Below, piece by piece: positions 43,863-52,210 of a stretch of DNA of 64,000 bases. The DNA comes from Candidatus Poribacteria bacterium (GTDB lineage: Bacteria; Poribacteria; WGA-4E; WGA-3G). Position 1 is the first letter of the stretch. Each line of letters begins with the position of its first letter. Below the pieces are notes generated by a model. It was not told the origin of the DNA. It was given only the letters and a program-made list of their open reading frames with translations, and made no database searches. A program made the position numbers and the translations under genes. The DNA lies in contig JAPPFM010000058.1 in NCBI GenBank assembly GCA_028821605.1, positions 186,280 through 250,279 of the forward strand, in the 5' to 3' direction.

Positions 43863-44016
43863 GTTTATAAATTTTTTACTATCCTTTTTATCGGCTGCAG
43901 ACTCTATACAATCGTCTGCTCAATATCTTATCGTTTTCCCAATTAACCCGATACCATTTCCTATCCCTCAACAAGGTGCGTTATCACCACGCGCATCAAT
44001 AAGCGGAGGATTCCGA

Positions 44017-45405
44017 ATGCTTGATTACACACCGAGCACGTCTCTCACAACGCAACTCTATCAACCTGAAACATTACATGCCGCCTGGCGAAAAGTCCGC
44101 GCTAACAAAGGCGGACCCGGCAGCGATGGCATTACCATCCAACAGTTTGAGGCAAACCTTACCAAACATCTCCGTCACCTCTCGCGTGAACTCGCGGAAG
44201 AACGCTACTATCCGCTCCCGATTCAAAAGTTCACCATGAAAAAATCAAACGGCAGCACAAGAGAACTCTCTGTGCTGACGCTAAAAGATCGGATTGTTCA
44301 ACGCGCCGTTTGCGATCTCATCTCGCCGATCTATGAAGCCAAATTTCTTGAGTGCAGCTTCGCCTACCGTCCCAATCGCGGGGTGCCACATGCTATAGCA
44401 CAGGTCGCCGCTATCCGGGCAGAAGGGCACGAATGGGTTGTTCATGCGGATATTGAGAAATTCTTTGACAGAATGGATACGCACATTCTGATGCGCTTTC
44501 TCCGAGCATCCCTGAAAGAACCAGCGATCATCCGGCTGATTCAGATGTGGTTAGATATGGGTGGTATTTTGCAACCGCCCAAACTTCCGACGTGGAGCAT
44601 CCATATCGAAAACACAGTCCACCAGATCGGTGGAGGCGTTGAGGACGTGATTAATCAACTCCTGCATCGCACGCCAAATTTTGGGCATTACAACGAACAT
44701 CAAAACGCACTGACAGCAGACGAATGGGAACTTGACGAGTCTGAAATTACGACAAGAACTGGCACCTTGACACAAACCGGAAAGGAGATATTGACGAACT
44801 TAGGGCGAGACGGACTTCTTCTGCTCCTTGCGAATGCCAAACGGTTATGGAAACCTCTCGCCACCAAGCAGCTGCTTATCGTTGCCCCTCTGGTTGTGGC
44901 AGCACTCGCTGCACCGACCGTAGGCAGTCTTGTGAAGGAGCGGATGAGCCGCCCACGGAAAATCGGTATTATACAGGGGTCCCCCCTCTCACCGGTGTTA
45001 GCGAACATCTATCTTCATCCATTTGACAAAGCGATGACGCGAGCAGGCATACGGCTCGTGCGATACGCGGACGACCTGCTCCTCCTCTGCCGAAGCGAAA
45101 GCAGAGCACACCACGCACTTGAATATGCACAAAAACGACTCGCAACACTCAAATTAGAATTGAATCCAAAAAAGACGCAAATCGCACGTTTCAATACAGG
45201 GATTGAATTCCTTGGACACATCTTTGACGCGGATGGGTGTTACCAACCCATCCCCGATTCGCGGACAAGAATCTTGCAGGACCAGATACAGCACGTCCTC
45301 AAGAAAGGAACAACCCAAGTTGCACGCTCTGGACGACATGTAACGCAACACGGCAAAAACATCGCCACCCAGTTCGGTGAACGTTTGAAAAAACGCGATA
45401 AATAA
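44017..45405 (+). CDS. CRISPR-associated reverse transcriptase, unfused, with a long palm insertion
   Basis: 462 residues of the group-II-intron-like RT class. Motifs in order: AWRKVRANKGGPGSDGIT (RT1, about 23-40), YYPLPIQKFTMKKSNG and LTLKDRIVQRAV (RT2), CSFAYRPNRG (RT3), catalytic Asp 145 in HADIEKFFDRMD, GIIQGSPLSPVLANIYL (RT4, 317-333), catalytic YADD at 350-353, and LNPKKTQIARF plus IEFLGHIF at the end. Between Asp 145 and QGSP there are 175 residues instead of roughly 70. The extra 105-125 residues (about 185-310) include a hydrophobic run at 285-304. No maturase or endonuclease domain follows. GCGGAGG precedes the ATG. cas1 is the next gene, implying RNA-templated spacer acquisition. 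Confidence 0.88.
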   Translation: MLDYTPSTSLTTQLYQPETLHAAWRKVRANKGGPGSDGITIQQFEANLTKHLRHLSRELAEERYYPLPIQKFTMKKSNGSTRELSVLTLKDRIVQRAVCDLISPIYEAKFLECSFAYRPNRGVPHAIAQVAAIRAEGHEWVVHADIEKFFDRMDTHILMRFLRASLKEPAIIRLIQMWLDMGGILQPPKLPTWSIHIENTVHQIGGGVEDVINQLLHRTPNFGHYNEHQNALTADEWELDESEITTRTGTLTQTGKEILTNLGRDGLLLLLANAKRLWKPLATKQLLIVAPLVVAALAAPTVGSLVKERMSRPRKIGIIQGSPLSPVLANIYLHPFDKAMTRAGIRLVRYADDLLLLCRSESRAHHALEYAQKRLATLKLELNPKKTQIARFNTGIEFLGHIFDADGCYQPIPDSRTRILQDQIQHVLKKGTTQVARSGRHVTQHGKNIATQFGERLKKRDK

Positions 45406-45446
45406 AAGAAAAAACGGAACTTCTGTTTCGGTGGGAAGCAGTGTTT

Positions 45447-45545
45447 TTGTTTGGAAGGTTGGAAGATTGGAAGCGTGGTTCTTCCATCCTTCCAATCTTC
45501 CACTCATCCACTCTTCCAATTCTATCTTCTGTCCTTCCGTTCCAT
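45447..45545. repeat. TTGGAAG-heptad inverted repeat, copy 1
   Basis: The left side has GGAAGGTTGGAAGATTGGAA. The right side has runs of CTTCCA (ATCCTTCCAATCTTCCACTC), the inverted form. It fills most of the gap between the RT gene and cas1. A second copy stands at 58186. Confidence 0.65.
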
Positions 45546-45600
45546 TGACTTCGCTTTAGAAAATAAATTTTCGTATGAAATTTGCTTAGGAGGTATTTAG

Positions 45601-46593
45601 ATGGCAATTCTCTACATCACCCAACAAGGCGCAATGCTCCATAAATCTGGAAACCAGATCATCGTAAAAAAAGAGCGTGAGGTACTCCAAGAAATCCCGA
45701 TTGTCCAACTCGACGAAGTCGTCATCTTCGGCAATGGACACATCACAACCCCAACGATGGGATACTTGCTGAGTAAAAATATCCCGGTCTCCTTCCTCTC
45801 TTCACGCGGAAAATACAAGGGAAAACTTCAACCGCCCTACGCCAAGGACACGCTGATTCGCCAGCAGCAATATGCCGTTGCGTCGGATCCGCCACAGTGC
45901 CTGGAATTAGCGAAATGTTTTGTCCGAGGCAAACTCACAAACGCTATGCGGTTCTGCCAACGGCAACGCACCCAAAATGACGAGGTGAAATCCGCAATAC
46001 TTTCCACGCGTCAAACTTTGGAAAAACTCGAAGGTGCTAAGAATTTGGAATCGCTTCTCGGATACGAAGGCGCAGGTGCCGCCGCGTATTATCAGGCGTT
46101 TCGACAATTTCTGGCACGCGACTGGGGGTTTACCACTCGCCAATTTCGACCGCCACCGGATCCAATTAACGCCATGCTCTCACTCGGCTACACGCTCCTA
46201 CACAACCATGTTTACGCCTTCACCAATGTCGTCGGTTTAGACCCATACTGCGGATATTTCCATCAACCCAAGCATGGACATGCCGCATTGGCATCGGATC
46301 TAATGGAGGAGTTCCGTCAGATTATTGTTGATGGATACGTGCTTTCACTTGTCAACAACAACCGGATTAAACCCAAAGACTTTGAAAAGACCAATAACGG
46401 TATCCGTTTCACCAAAGAAGCGTTGGATCGATTCCTCACTGGCTATTATGGGCGGATGCAGCGGACGTTTCAACACCCCACGCGTAACGAGAAAACCACC
46501 CATCTGCGTTGTATTGAACTTCAGGTGAGGCATCTGGCTCGTGTGATTAGAGGCAAAGAAGCGGTCTATAAACCCTTTCTTGTTCGCGCTTAG
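45601..46593 (+). CDS. cas1: Cas1 integrase
   Basis: 330 residues. The N-terminal beta domain (MAILYITQQGAMLHKSGNQI, then VQLDEVVIFGNGHITTPTM) is followed by the helical catalytic domain. Metal ligands are in place: Glu in LLGYEGAGAAAYYQ (about 160), His in GYFHQPKHGHAALASDLMEEFR (about 225) and the Asp/Glu of ASDLMEEFR. Cas1 with Cas2 inserts spacers at the leader end of the array. A very strong AGGAGGT lies upstream of the ATG. Unlike many type III RT systems, the RT is a separate gene rather than a fusion with Cas1. Confidence 0.95.
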   Translation: MAILYITQQGAMLHKSGNQIIVKKEREVLQEIPIVQLDEVVIFGNGHITTPTMGYLLSKNIPVSFLSSRGKYKGKLQPPYAKDTLIRQQQYAVASDPPQCLELAKCFVRGKLTNAMRFCQRQRTQNDEVKSAILSTRQTLEKLEGAKNLESLLGYEGAGAAAYYQAFRQFLARDWGFTTRQFRPPPDPINAMLSLGYTLLHNHVYAFTNVVGLDPYCGYFHQPKHGHAALASDLMEEFRQIIVDGYVLSLVNNNRIKPKDFEKTNNGIRFTKEALDRFLTGYYGRMQRTFQHPTRNEKTTHLRCIELQVRHLARVIRGKEAVYKPFLVRA

Positions 46594-46601
46594 CAAGTGT
46601 A

Positions 46602-46621
46602 GGCGGGGCTTCGGCCCCGCC
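46602..46621. repeat. GC-rich hairpin with TTCG loop after cas1
   Basis: GGCGGGGC and GCCCCGCC form an 8-bp stem closed by a TTCG loop, nine bases after the cas1 stop. There is no T-run, so termination is uncertain. Confidence 0.7.
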
Positions 46622-46675
46622 TTACAAATTAGACATTATAATGATTTAATCGAGACGTGATTTTGATAATAAACT

Positions 46676-46912
46676 TGTAGGTTGGGTTGAACGGATAAAC
46701 ACCGTAAAAACACGATACTTGGGCAGCGTTTCGCACTATCCACACACCTTGAAAACACCAGAAAACGAGTGAACCCAACGCTTTACCGCACGCGTCCCTA
46801 TAGCGTGTGTTGGGTTTCGCGGGTGTTGTGTCCTATCAAGACTGCCTTAGGAAGCAGCTGGAATCATCAAAACAGAAAGTGGATTGTGTTTTCCTGCTCA
46901 ACCCAACCTACA
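46676..46912. mobile_element. 237-bp MITE-like element, copy 4, beside the CRISPR leader
   Basis: This copy has the clearest ends: TGTAGGTTGGGTTGA at the left and TCAACCCAACCTACA at the right, a perfect 15-bp inverted repeat. The inner motifs TGAACCCAACGC and TGTTGGGTTTCGC are present. It lies between cas1 and the leader promoter. Confidence 0.9.
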
Positions 46913-46986
46913 GGCTCCCTGATGGTTGATTGCTACAAGAAATTGTCCAAATTTTAGTAAATTGCATAGAAAGATCGCGAAAAAGT

Positions 46987-47015
46987 TTGACACTTTTGCA
47001 AATTGAGTATATACT
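46987..47015 (+). promoter_or_regulatory. CRISPR leader promoter
   Basis: TTGACA at 46987-46992, exactly 17 bases, then TATACT at 47010-47015, about 235 bases before the first repeat. The stretch 46913-47251 holds no gene and is read as the leader, on the cas1 side of the array. Confidence 0.75.
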
Positions 47016-47251
47016 TATGTAAATACAAACACGATTCGCCGATCAGGTATGGACACGGCTTAAATTGCGTAGGAACCCAGATGGTGCCTTGCTTTCAAGC
47101 CTCTTTTGCTGAAAAATCGCGTTTGGGTCAGTGTTTACAAGGGTTTGTGGGATTTTTGGGTCGAATTTTTAAGAAAAAAATGCCCCGTGCAGTTCGTGTT
47201 TGGTTTTGGGGTGTACGGAGCCACGTCCTGACTAGGTCGAAAATGGGGTCT

Positions 47252-49588
47252 GTTCACACGTGCTTTCCCGTTTGAAGGGAATTGAAACGTTTCCCTTCCT
47301 TTTTACCAAGATGGTCTTCGCTGAGGTTCACACGTGCTTTCCCGTTTGAAGGGAATTGAAACTTAAGAGTTTGATGAGCCGTTGTTGTTCGGTTCGGTGT
47401 TCACACGTGCTTTCCCGTTTGAAGGGAATTGAAACTTAACGACCGGTGGCGTGTAAGTGTCGAGATTATTAGTTCACACGTGCTTTCCCGTTTGAAGGGA
47501 ATTGAAACATAAAGAAAACGGAGGCGATTGCCATCCCTGCTCCTCCGACGTTCACACGTGCTTTCCCGTTTGAAGGGAATTGAAACAGGAAACTCCTTTT
47601 ATTAATTTACAATCGTTTTTAGGTTCACACGTGCTTTCCCGTTTGAAGGGAATTGAAACGCTGTCGGTCCGTCGTTATTCGGTCGGTCGGTTATGTGTTC
47701 ACACGTGCTTTCCCGTTTGAAGGGAATTGAAACTCCACGTCTGTCTTTCGATCACATCCGATTGTTGGTTCACACGTGCTTTCCCGTTTGAAGGGAATTG
47801 AAACGGTCAGTGCGCCGCCAGAGGCGACATACGCGGTATCATAGCGAGTTCACACGTGCTTTCCCGTTTGAAGGGAATTGAAACGCACTACGCACAGAAA
47901 CACGACGATTGGGATCGTGTTCACACGTGCTTTCCCGTTTGAAGGGAATTGAAACTATCAACCGTTGCGGATTCTTCAGCGTCCATGATTTGTTCACACG
48001 TGCTTTCCCGTTTGAAGGGAATTGAAACAGTGGCATTGTGTGTTGGAAAAGGCTTTTACTTGTGTTCACACGTGCTTTCCCGTTTGAAGGGAATTGAAAC
48101 TTTGTGAGATGTGGTATTGATCTTCTAATTTTGGATGACATACGTTCACACGTGCTTTCCCGTTTGAAGGGAATTGAAACGTGGTTGCTGATAGGTATTG
48201 CGAGCAGCCTCTTCCTTGGTTCACACGTGCTTTCCCGTTTGAAGGGAATTGAAACTTATCTCTGCCAACATCGCTGTTCGCTCTAATTCTGGTTCACACG
48301 TGCTTTCCCGTTTGAAGGGAATTGAAACTTTACTATACTTAAAATAACAATAACTTAACTTCGCGAAAAGTTCACACGTGCTTTCCCGTTTGAAGGGAAT
48401 TGAAACAACGTGCCATAATGTTTAAAACCTCCATTATGGTTGATTGGTGTTCACACGTGCTTTCCCGTTTGAAGGGAATTGAAACCTTGTTAACGATTAT
48501 GCTCGGTTCCCCGGTTTTTTCGTTCACACGTGCTTTCCCGTTTGAAGGGAATTGAAACCCATGACGGCCAATCTTTTTCAAATCTTTAGATTTGAAGTTC
48601 ACACGTGCTTTCCCGTTTGAAGGGAATTGAAACTAATATTTTATGACTGACAAGAGGCGCACTGCGTCCGTTCACACGTGCTTTCCCGTTTGAAGGGAAT
48701 TGAAACAGTTCTACCGCATACCTCCCGCACACGCTTGAGGTGTTCACACGTGCTTTCCCGTTTGAAGGGAATTGAAACCCGCCTTATCAATCGCCTTCTG
48801 CGCCTCCTGAAACTGTTCACACGTGCTTTCCCGTTTGAAGGGAATTGAAACCTGTTTGCGCCTGGGGGCTCTGCCATTGCCGAAAATGGTTCACACGTGC
48901 TTTCCCGTTTGAAGGGAATTGAAACGTTCTTCCTACTTGGCGCTTGTAGTGATACGGTGGTTCACACGTGCTTTCCCGTTTGAAGGGAATTGAAACCGTC
49001 GTCGTTGTTTTTGGTTTCGCTTGACTCTTTGTTTTTTGGTTCACACGTGCTTTCCCGTTTGAAGGGAATTGAAACCACTACAGTTCAAACATACCCGCCT
49101 TTTGCCAAGGTATGTTCACACGTGCTTTCCCGTTTGAAGGGAATTGAAACAGGATATGGAACGATCCGTTCCCAGCAGATTCAGCGTTCACACGTGCTTT
49201 CCCGTTTGAAGGGAATTGAAACACAGCAACCCCGGCAACGCCTATCGGTCCGATTAAAACAGTTCACACGTGCTTTCCCGTTTGAAGGGAATTGAAACGT
49301 GTTAGCCATATGAGTTTGTCACTGTTATTATAATAGTTCACACGTGCTTTCCCGTTTGAAGGGAATTGAAACTGATATCTGCCATGAGATCTGCCATGGA
49401 CGGGTCGGTTCACACGTGCTTTCCCGTTTGAAGGGAATTGAAACCTCGATCGATTTTTTGTGGATACTGCAGCAAGATTGTTCACACGTGCTTTCCCGTT
49501 TGAAGGGAATTGAAACACTTCAACATTGATAACAACAAAAACAACATTCGCGTTCACACGTGCTTTCCCGTTTGAAGGGAATTGGGGA
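47252..49588 (+). CRISPR. CRISPR array, 32 repeats of 37 bp and 31 spacers
   Basis: Repeats begin GTTCACACGTGCTTTCCCGT and end AAGGGAATTGAAAC. By position I count 32, at 47252, 47326, 47399, 47472, 47550 and so on to 49552. All appear identical except the last, which keeps 33 bases and then reads GGGG in place of AAAC. Spacers are 34-43 bases. TTCCC and GGGAA in the repeat can form a 5-bp stem with a 7-base loop, the likely Cas6 site, leaving an ATTGAAAC handle. The degenerate last repeat and the leader upstream fix the direction as plus strand. No spacer target is identified here. Confidence 0.98.
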
Positions 49589-49594
49589 AGGGTT

Positions 49595-49680
49595 GTCAGT
49601 TGTCGGTTTGCCTCGCAGTGAGAGTTGTCGGTTAAAGAGGTTTAGCCCTAAAATACCTCTACTGAAACTGATAACTCATC
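49595..49680. repeat. CAGTTATC-type element, copy 5, abutting the array end
   Basis: The left end is GTTGTCAGTTGTCGGTTT and the right end is ACTGAAACTGATAACTCATC. It begins a few bases after the truncated last repeat, so insertion may have damaged the array end. Confidence 0.6.
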
Positions 49681-49682
49681 GG

Positions 49683-49714
49683 CACCTACCTACCCCTTTG
49701 ATAGGAATTGCATA
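49683..49714 (+). repeat. Degenerate CRISPR repeat relic 1
   Basis: CACCTACCTACCCCTTTGAT followed by AGGAATTGCATAA aligns with the CACACGTGCTTTCCCGTTTGA...GGGAATTGAAAC portion of the array repeat, with several substitutions. A partial GTTCACAC also occurs at 49761-49768. Confidence 0.5.
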
Positions 49715-49825
49715 ATGGCTCTCAGTTCACAGATAATATCAATCAGTCTCAATCACTTTTGTTCACACCTAATCGCTGGTGGCTAACATCACATTTGTTT
49801 GCCAAGCGCAACGCAATCCAAACAA

Positions 49826-49863
49826 AAGCAACTGATAACTGACAACTGATAACTGATAACTAT
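49826..49863. repeat. Run of CTGATAACTGA heptads (CAGTTATC family)
   Basis: ACTGATAACTGACAACTGAT followed by two further copies of the heptad, directly before the second repeat relic. It may be half of an element. Confidence 0.55.
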
Positions 49864-49866
49864 TCC

Positions 49867-49902
49867 TCACACGTGCCTTTCTGTTTGATAGAAATTGGAG
49901 AA
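49867..49902 (+). repeat. Degenerate CRISPR repeat relic 2
   Basis: TCACACGTGCCTTTCTGTTT then GATAGAAATTGGAGAAT matches the array repeat closely in its first 20 bases and less in its 3' part. With relic 1 it shows that the array once reached at least 300 bases further. The rest of the 49589-50185 gap shows no gene. Confidence 0.65.
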
Positions 49903-50185
49903 TGACTATCAGCAATTAGGCAAAGCAGTGTAATCACTCTTTATTTCATAACTGAACACTGTCCACTGACCCCTGCTCCGTAAACCAAATCCACTTTTTC
50001 ATTAAGGTCATTCCGCTTTTGGCATTTTCACCACTATGTAGGAAGTCGCGATCGGTATGTAACCACGCCTTCTCACAATGTCCAAGTCATTGTAAATCCC
50101 ACGATAAAAAACGACTTGATAAAGACACCTTGACGCTGCTATACTAATTGAAAATGCAAGGGGATAGACTTGTCAGTAAAGCACT

Positions 50186-50611
50186 ATGAAAAACCAAGAG
50201 GTTCGTTGGATTCAACGCGCAAATAGTTTTGGAAGGGCTTTTAACCGATTAAAGGCAGCAGTAACACTCGCGGAACAACGGAAACTCTCAGATTTAGAAG
50301 CACAAGGATTAATACAAGGTTTTGAATACACACACGAACTGGCTTGGAAAACTCTGAAGGACTTCCTTGAGGCGCAAGGGACAATGAATTTGTACGGTTC
50401 ACGCGACACAACTCGTGCCGCTTTTAGGAACGGACTGATCGAAAATGGAGAAGTCTGGATGGATATGGTTGACAAACGCAATTTAACCTCGCATACCTAT
50501 GATGAGGAAACCGCAGCCCAAGTTGTCGCCGCTATCTGCACTACCTATTTTGCTGAATTTGAGGGATTGCTCGCCCGGTTGCAGCAACTGAAAGCGGAAC
50601 GGAGCTCTTGA
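50186..50611 (+). CDS. HEPN-type partner of a nucleotidyltransferase (HepT/HI0074-like)
   Basis: 141 residues, an all-helical bundle of the nucleotidyltransferase-substrate-binding family: EAQGLIQGFEYTHELAWKTLKDFLEAQG, then the R-x4-H motif in KRNLTSHTYDEE at about 97-106. That motif is the catalytic site of HEPN ribonuclease toxins. The MNT gene starts one base after the stop, the classic HEPN-MNT (HepT-MntA, type VII) toxin-antitoxin order. It stands just outside the array, so it may protect or stabilise the island. Confidence 0.88.
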   Translation: MKNQEVRWIQRANSFGRAFNRLKAAVTLAEQRKLSDLEAQGLIQGFEYTHELAWKTLKDFLEAQGTMNLYGSRDTTRAAFRNGLIENGEVWMDMVDKRNLTSHTYDEETAAQVVAAICTTYFAEFEGLLARLQQLKAERSS

Positions 50612-50612
50612 A

Positions 50613-50918
50613 ATGCAACACGGTTTGTCCGATCAGACGCTCCAGAAAATTCGTGATGTCTTTGTCCGATATCCACAAGTAGAGGAAGCCGTGTTGTACG
50701 GGTCCCGCGCCAGAGGCGACTACAAAAACGGATCCGACATTGACCTGACCCTTCGCGGTAGTGCTGAACTGACACACACGATACTCTCACAAATTGCAAA
50801 CGATCTGGACGACCAGTTGTTGCCTTATACCATTGATCTGTCTATCTTCAAGAATATCCGTAACCCTGAAATGATCGAGCAGATTGAACGAGTCGGCGTA
50901 GCACTGTATAAAAAATAG
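50613..50918 (+). CDS. Minimal nucleotidyltransferase (MntA/HI0073-like antitoxin)
   Basis: 101 residues with the nucleotidyltransferase signature GSRARGDYKNGSDIDLTL at about 27-44: Gly-Ser, then the two metal-binding Asp of D-I-D. The third acidic residue is the Asp of TIDLSIF near 84. Family members add AMP to a tyrosine of the partner HEPN toxin and so silence it. It is translated right after the HEPN gene and is full length for a minimal MNT protein. Confidence 0.9.
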   Translation: MQHGLSDQTLQKIRDVFVRYPQVEEAVLYGSRARGDYKNGSDIDLTLRGSAELTHTILSQIANDLDDQLLPYTIDLSIFKNIRNPEMIEQIERVGVALYKK

Positions 50919-50949
50919 AATTTTTAAGTGAAATCCTACAGTTAAAAAA

Positions 50950-51720
50950 ATGCAAGAATTCAAAATCGCAGACCAAATTTATGCATCACGGCTGCTTATC
51001 GGAACCGCAGGGTATCCGAACTTCCATATAATGACGGAAGCCATTACCGCGAGCGGTGCCGAAATCGCGACGGTGTCGATGCGCCGCGTGAAATTTACGG
51101 ATTCATCCGGTGAGAACCTGTTCGCACTCCTCCGTGAACGCGGTATGACGATCCTCCCAAATACCGCGGGGTGTTTCACAGCAAAGGACGCAATTCTGAC
51201 AGCGAACCTCGCGCGAGAAGCACTTGAGACATCCCTCATCAAAGTTGAAGTTATCGGAGACGAAGAGACCTTATTCCCAGATGTTGAGCAGCTCCTCAGC
51301 GCGGCGGAAACACTCGTGAAAGACGGCTTCACGGTGCTCCCGTATTGTAACGATGATCCGATTACATGTAAGAAATTAGAAGACATCGGATGCGCCGCTG
51401 TGATGCCGTTAGGTGCACCCATCGGCTCAGGGATGGGGATTCGGAATCCGTATAATATTCAGATTATCCGAGATCTTGTACAGGTGCCGCTCATCGTGGA
51501 TGCTGGTGTCGGCACTGCCTCAGATGCAGCGATTGCGATGGAGTTAGGGTGCGATGGTGTTCTCCTCAACACAGCAGTCGCGAAAGCGCACCGTCCCGTC
51601 CTGATGGCGGAAGCGATGAAAAAAGCGGTCGAAGCAGGGAGAGCAGCATTTTTAGCCGGGCGGATACCCCGGAAACTCTACGCGACCGCCTCAAGCCCAC
51701 AAGCCGGAATGATTGAATAA
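50950..51720 (+). CDS. thiG: Thiazole synthase ThiG
   Basis: 256 residues of TIM-barrel Thi[21 protein letters not shown] near the start, then the Schiff-base Lys in [17 protein letters not shown] (about 97), [17 protein letters not shown] and [35 protein letters not shown], all diagnostic. It joins 1-deoxyxylulose 5-phosphate, ThiS thiocarboxylate and iminoacetate into the thiazole ring. Its partners thiO and thiS lie 22 kb upstream, before the CRISPR island. Confidence 0.95.
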   Translation: MQEFKIADQIYASRLLIGTAGYPNFHIMTEAITASGAEIATVSMRRVKFTDSSGENLFALLRERGMTILPNTAGCFTAKDAILTANLAREALETSLIKVEVIGDEETLFPDVEQLLSAAETLVKDGFTVLPYCNDDPITCKKLEDIGCAAVMPLGAPIGSGMGIRNPYNIQIIRDLVQVPLIVDAGVGTASDAAIAMELGCDGVLLNTAVAKAHRPVLMAEAMKKAVEAGRAAFLAGRIPRKLYATASSPQAGMIE

Positions 51721-51743
51721 AGACAGAAGATCAGAGTAACTGA

Positions 51744-52208
51744 GTGAAAACCCCTTTTTACAACTGGAAAATTTATCTTGATACGTGTTGTTTAAGTCGT
51801 CCGTTTAATGATCAGACGCAGACTCGGATTCGCCGCGAGAACGAGGCTATTGAGAAAATCCTCAAAAATTTCAGTACAGGCGATTGGTCTTGGATTGTTA
51901 GCGGAGCTCTAACGCTTGAAGTTGACAACAACCGAGATGTGCGTCAACGCGATGAAATGAAATCTCAGATAACTAATGCTTATGTAAACGTCTTGATCAG
52001 TGAGATAGAAATAGCAAGGGGTAGAGATATTGAAAAGTTAGGGTTCAAGCGATTAGATGCTTTGCACCTTGCGTGTGCCGAAAGCGGCAATGCGGATGTT
52101 TTCCTCACAACAGATGACAGGCTCCTCAGAAGGGCAAAAAGACTCAGTTCCAAATTGTATGTTCGAGTCGAAAACCCTTATGAATGGCTACAGACAGGAG
52201 ATAATTGA
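51744..52208 (+). CDS. PIN-domain protein, VapC-like toxin candidate
   Basis: 154 residues read from a GTG at 51744. PIN landmarks: IYLDTCCLSRPFND with the first acidic residue, a Glu in TLEVDNN near 60, and LDALHLACAESGNADVFLTTDDRLLRRA with the last two acidic residues (about 106 and 123-124). PIN toxins cut RNA with Mg2+. The stop region overlaps the next small gene by a few bases or abuts it, a typical pair layout, though the partner follows rather than precedes. Confidence 0.82.
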   Translation: MKTPFYNWKIYLDTCCLSRPFNDQTQTRIRRENEAIEKILKNFSTGDWSWIVSGALTLEVDNNRDVRQRDEMKSQITNAYVNVLISEIEIARGRDIEKLGFKRLDALHLACAESGNADVFLTTDDRLLRRAKRLSSKLYVRVENPYEWLQTGDN

Positions 52209-52210
52209 AA

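Noticed and set aside
44017-45405. The reverse transcriptase as part of a group II intron or a retron.
   Set aside because: There is no maturase X or endonuclease domain, no intron-like RNA ends were recognised, and cas1 follows directly.
47003-47275. A plus-strand frame of 90 residues in the leader.
   Set aside because: It ends in the first repeat, lacks a ribosome-binding site, and lies in the leader defined by the promoter at 46987.
47839-49557. Several minus- and plus-strand reading frames across the array with repeating peptides such as FQFPSNGKARVN and SHVLSRLKGIE.
   Set aside because: They are translations of the CRISPR repeat itself and have no start signals or codon structure of their own.
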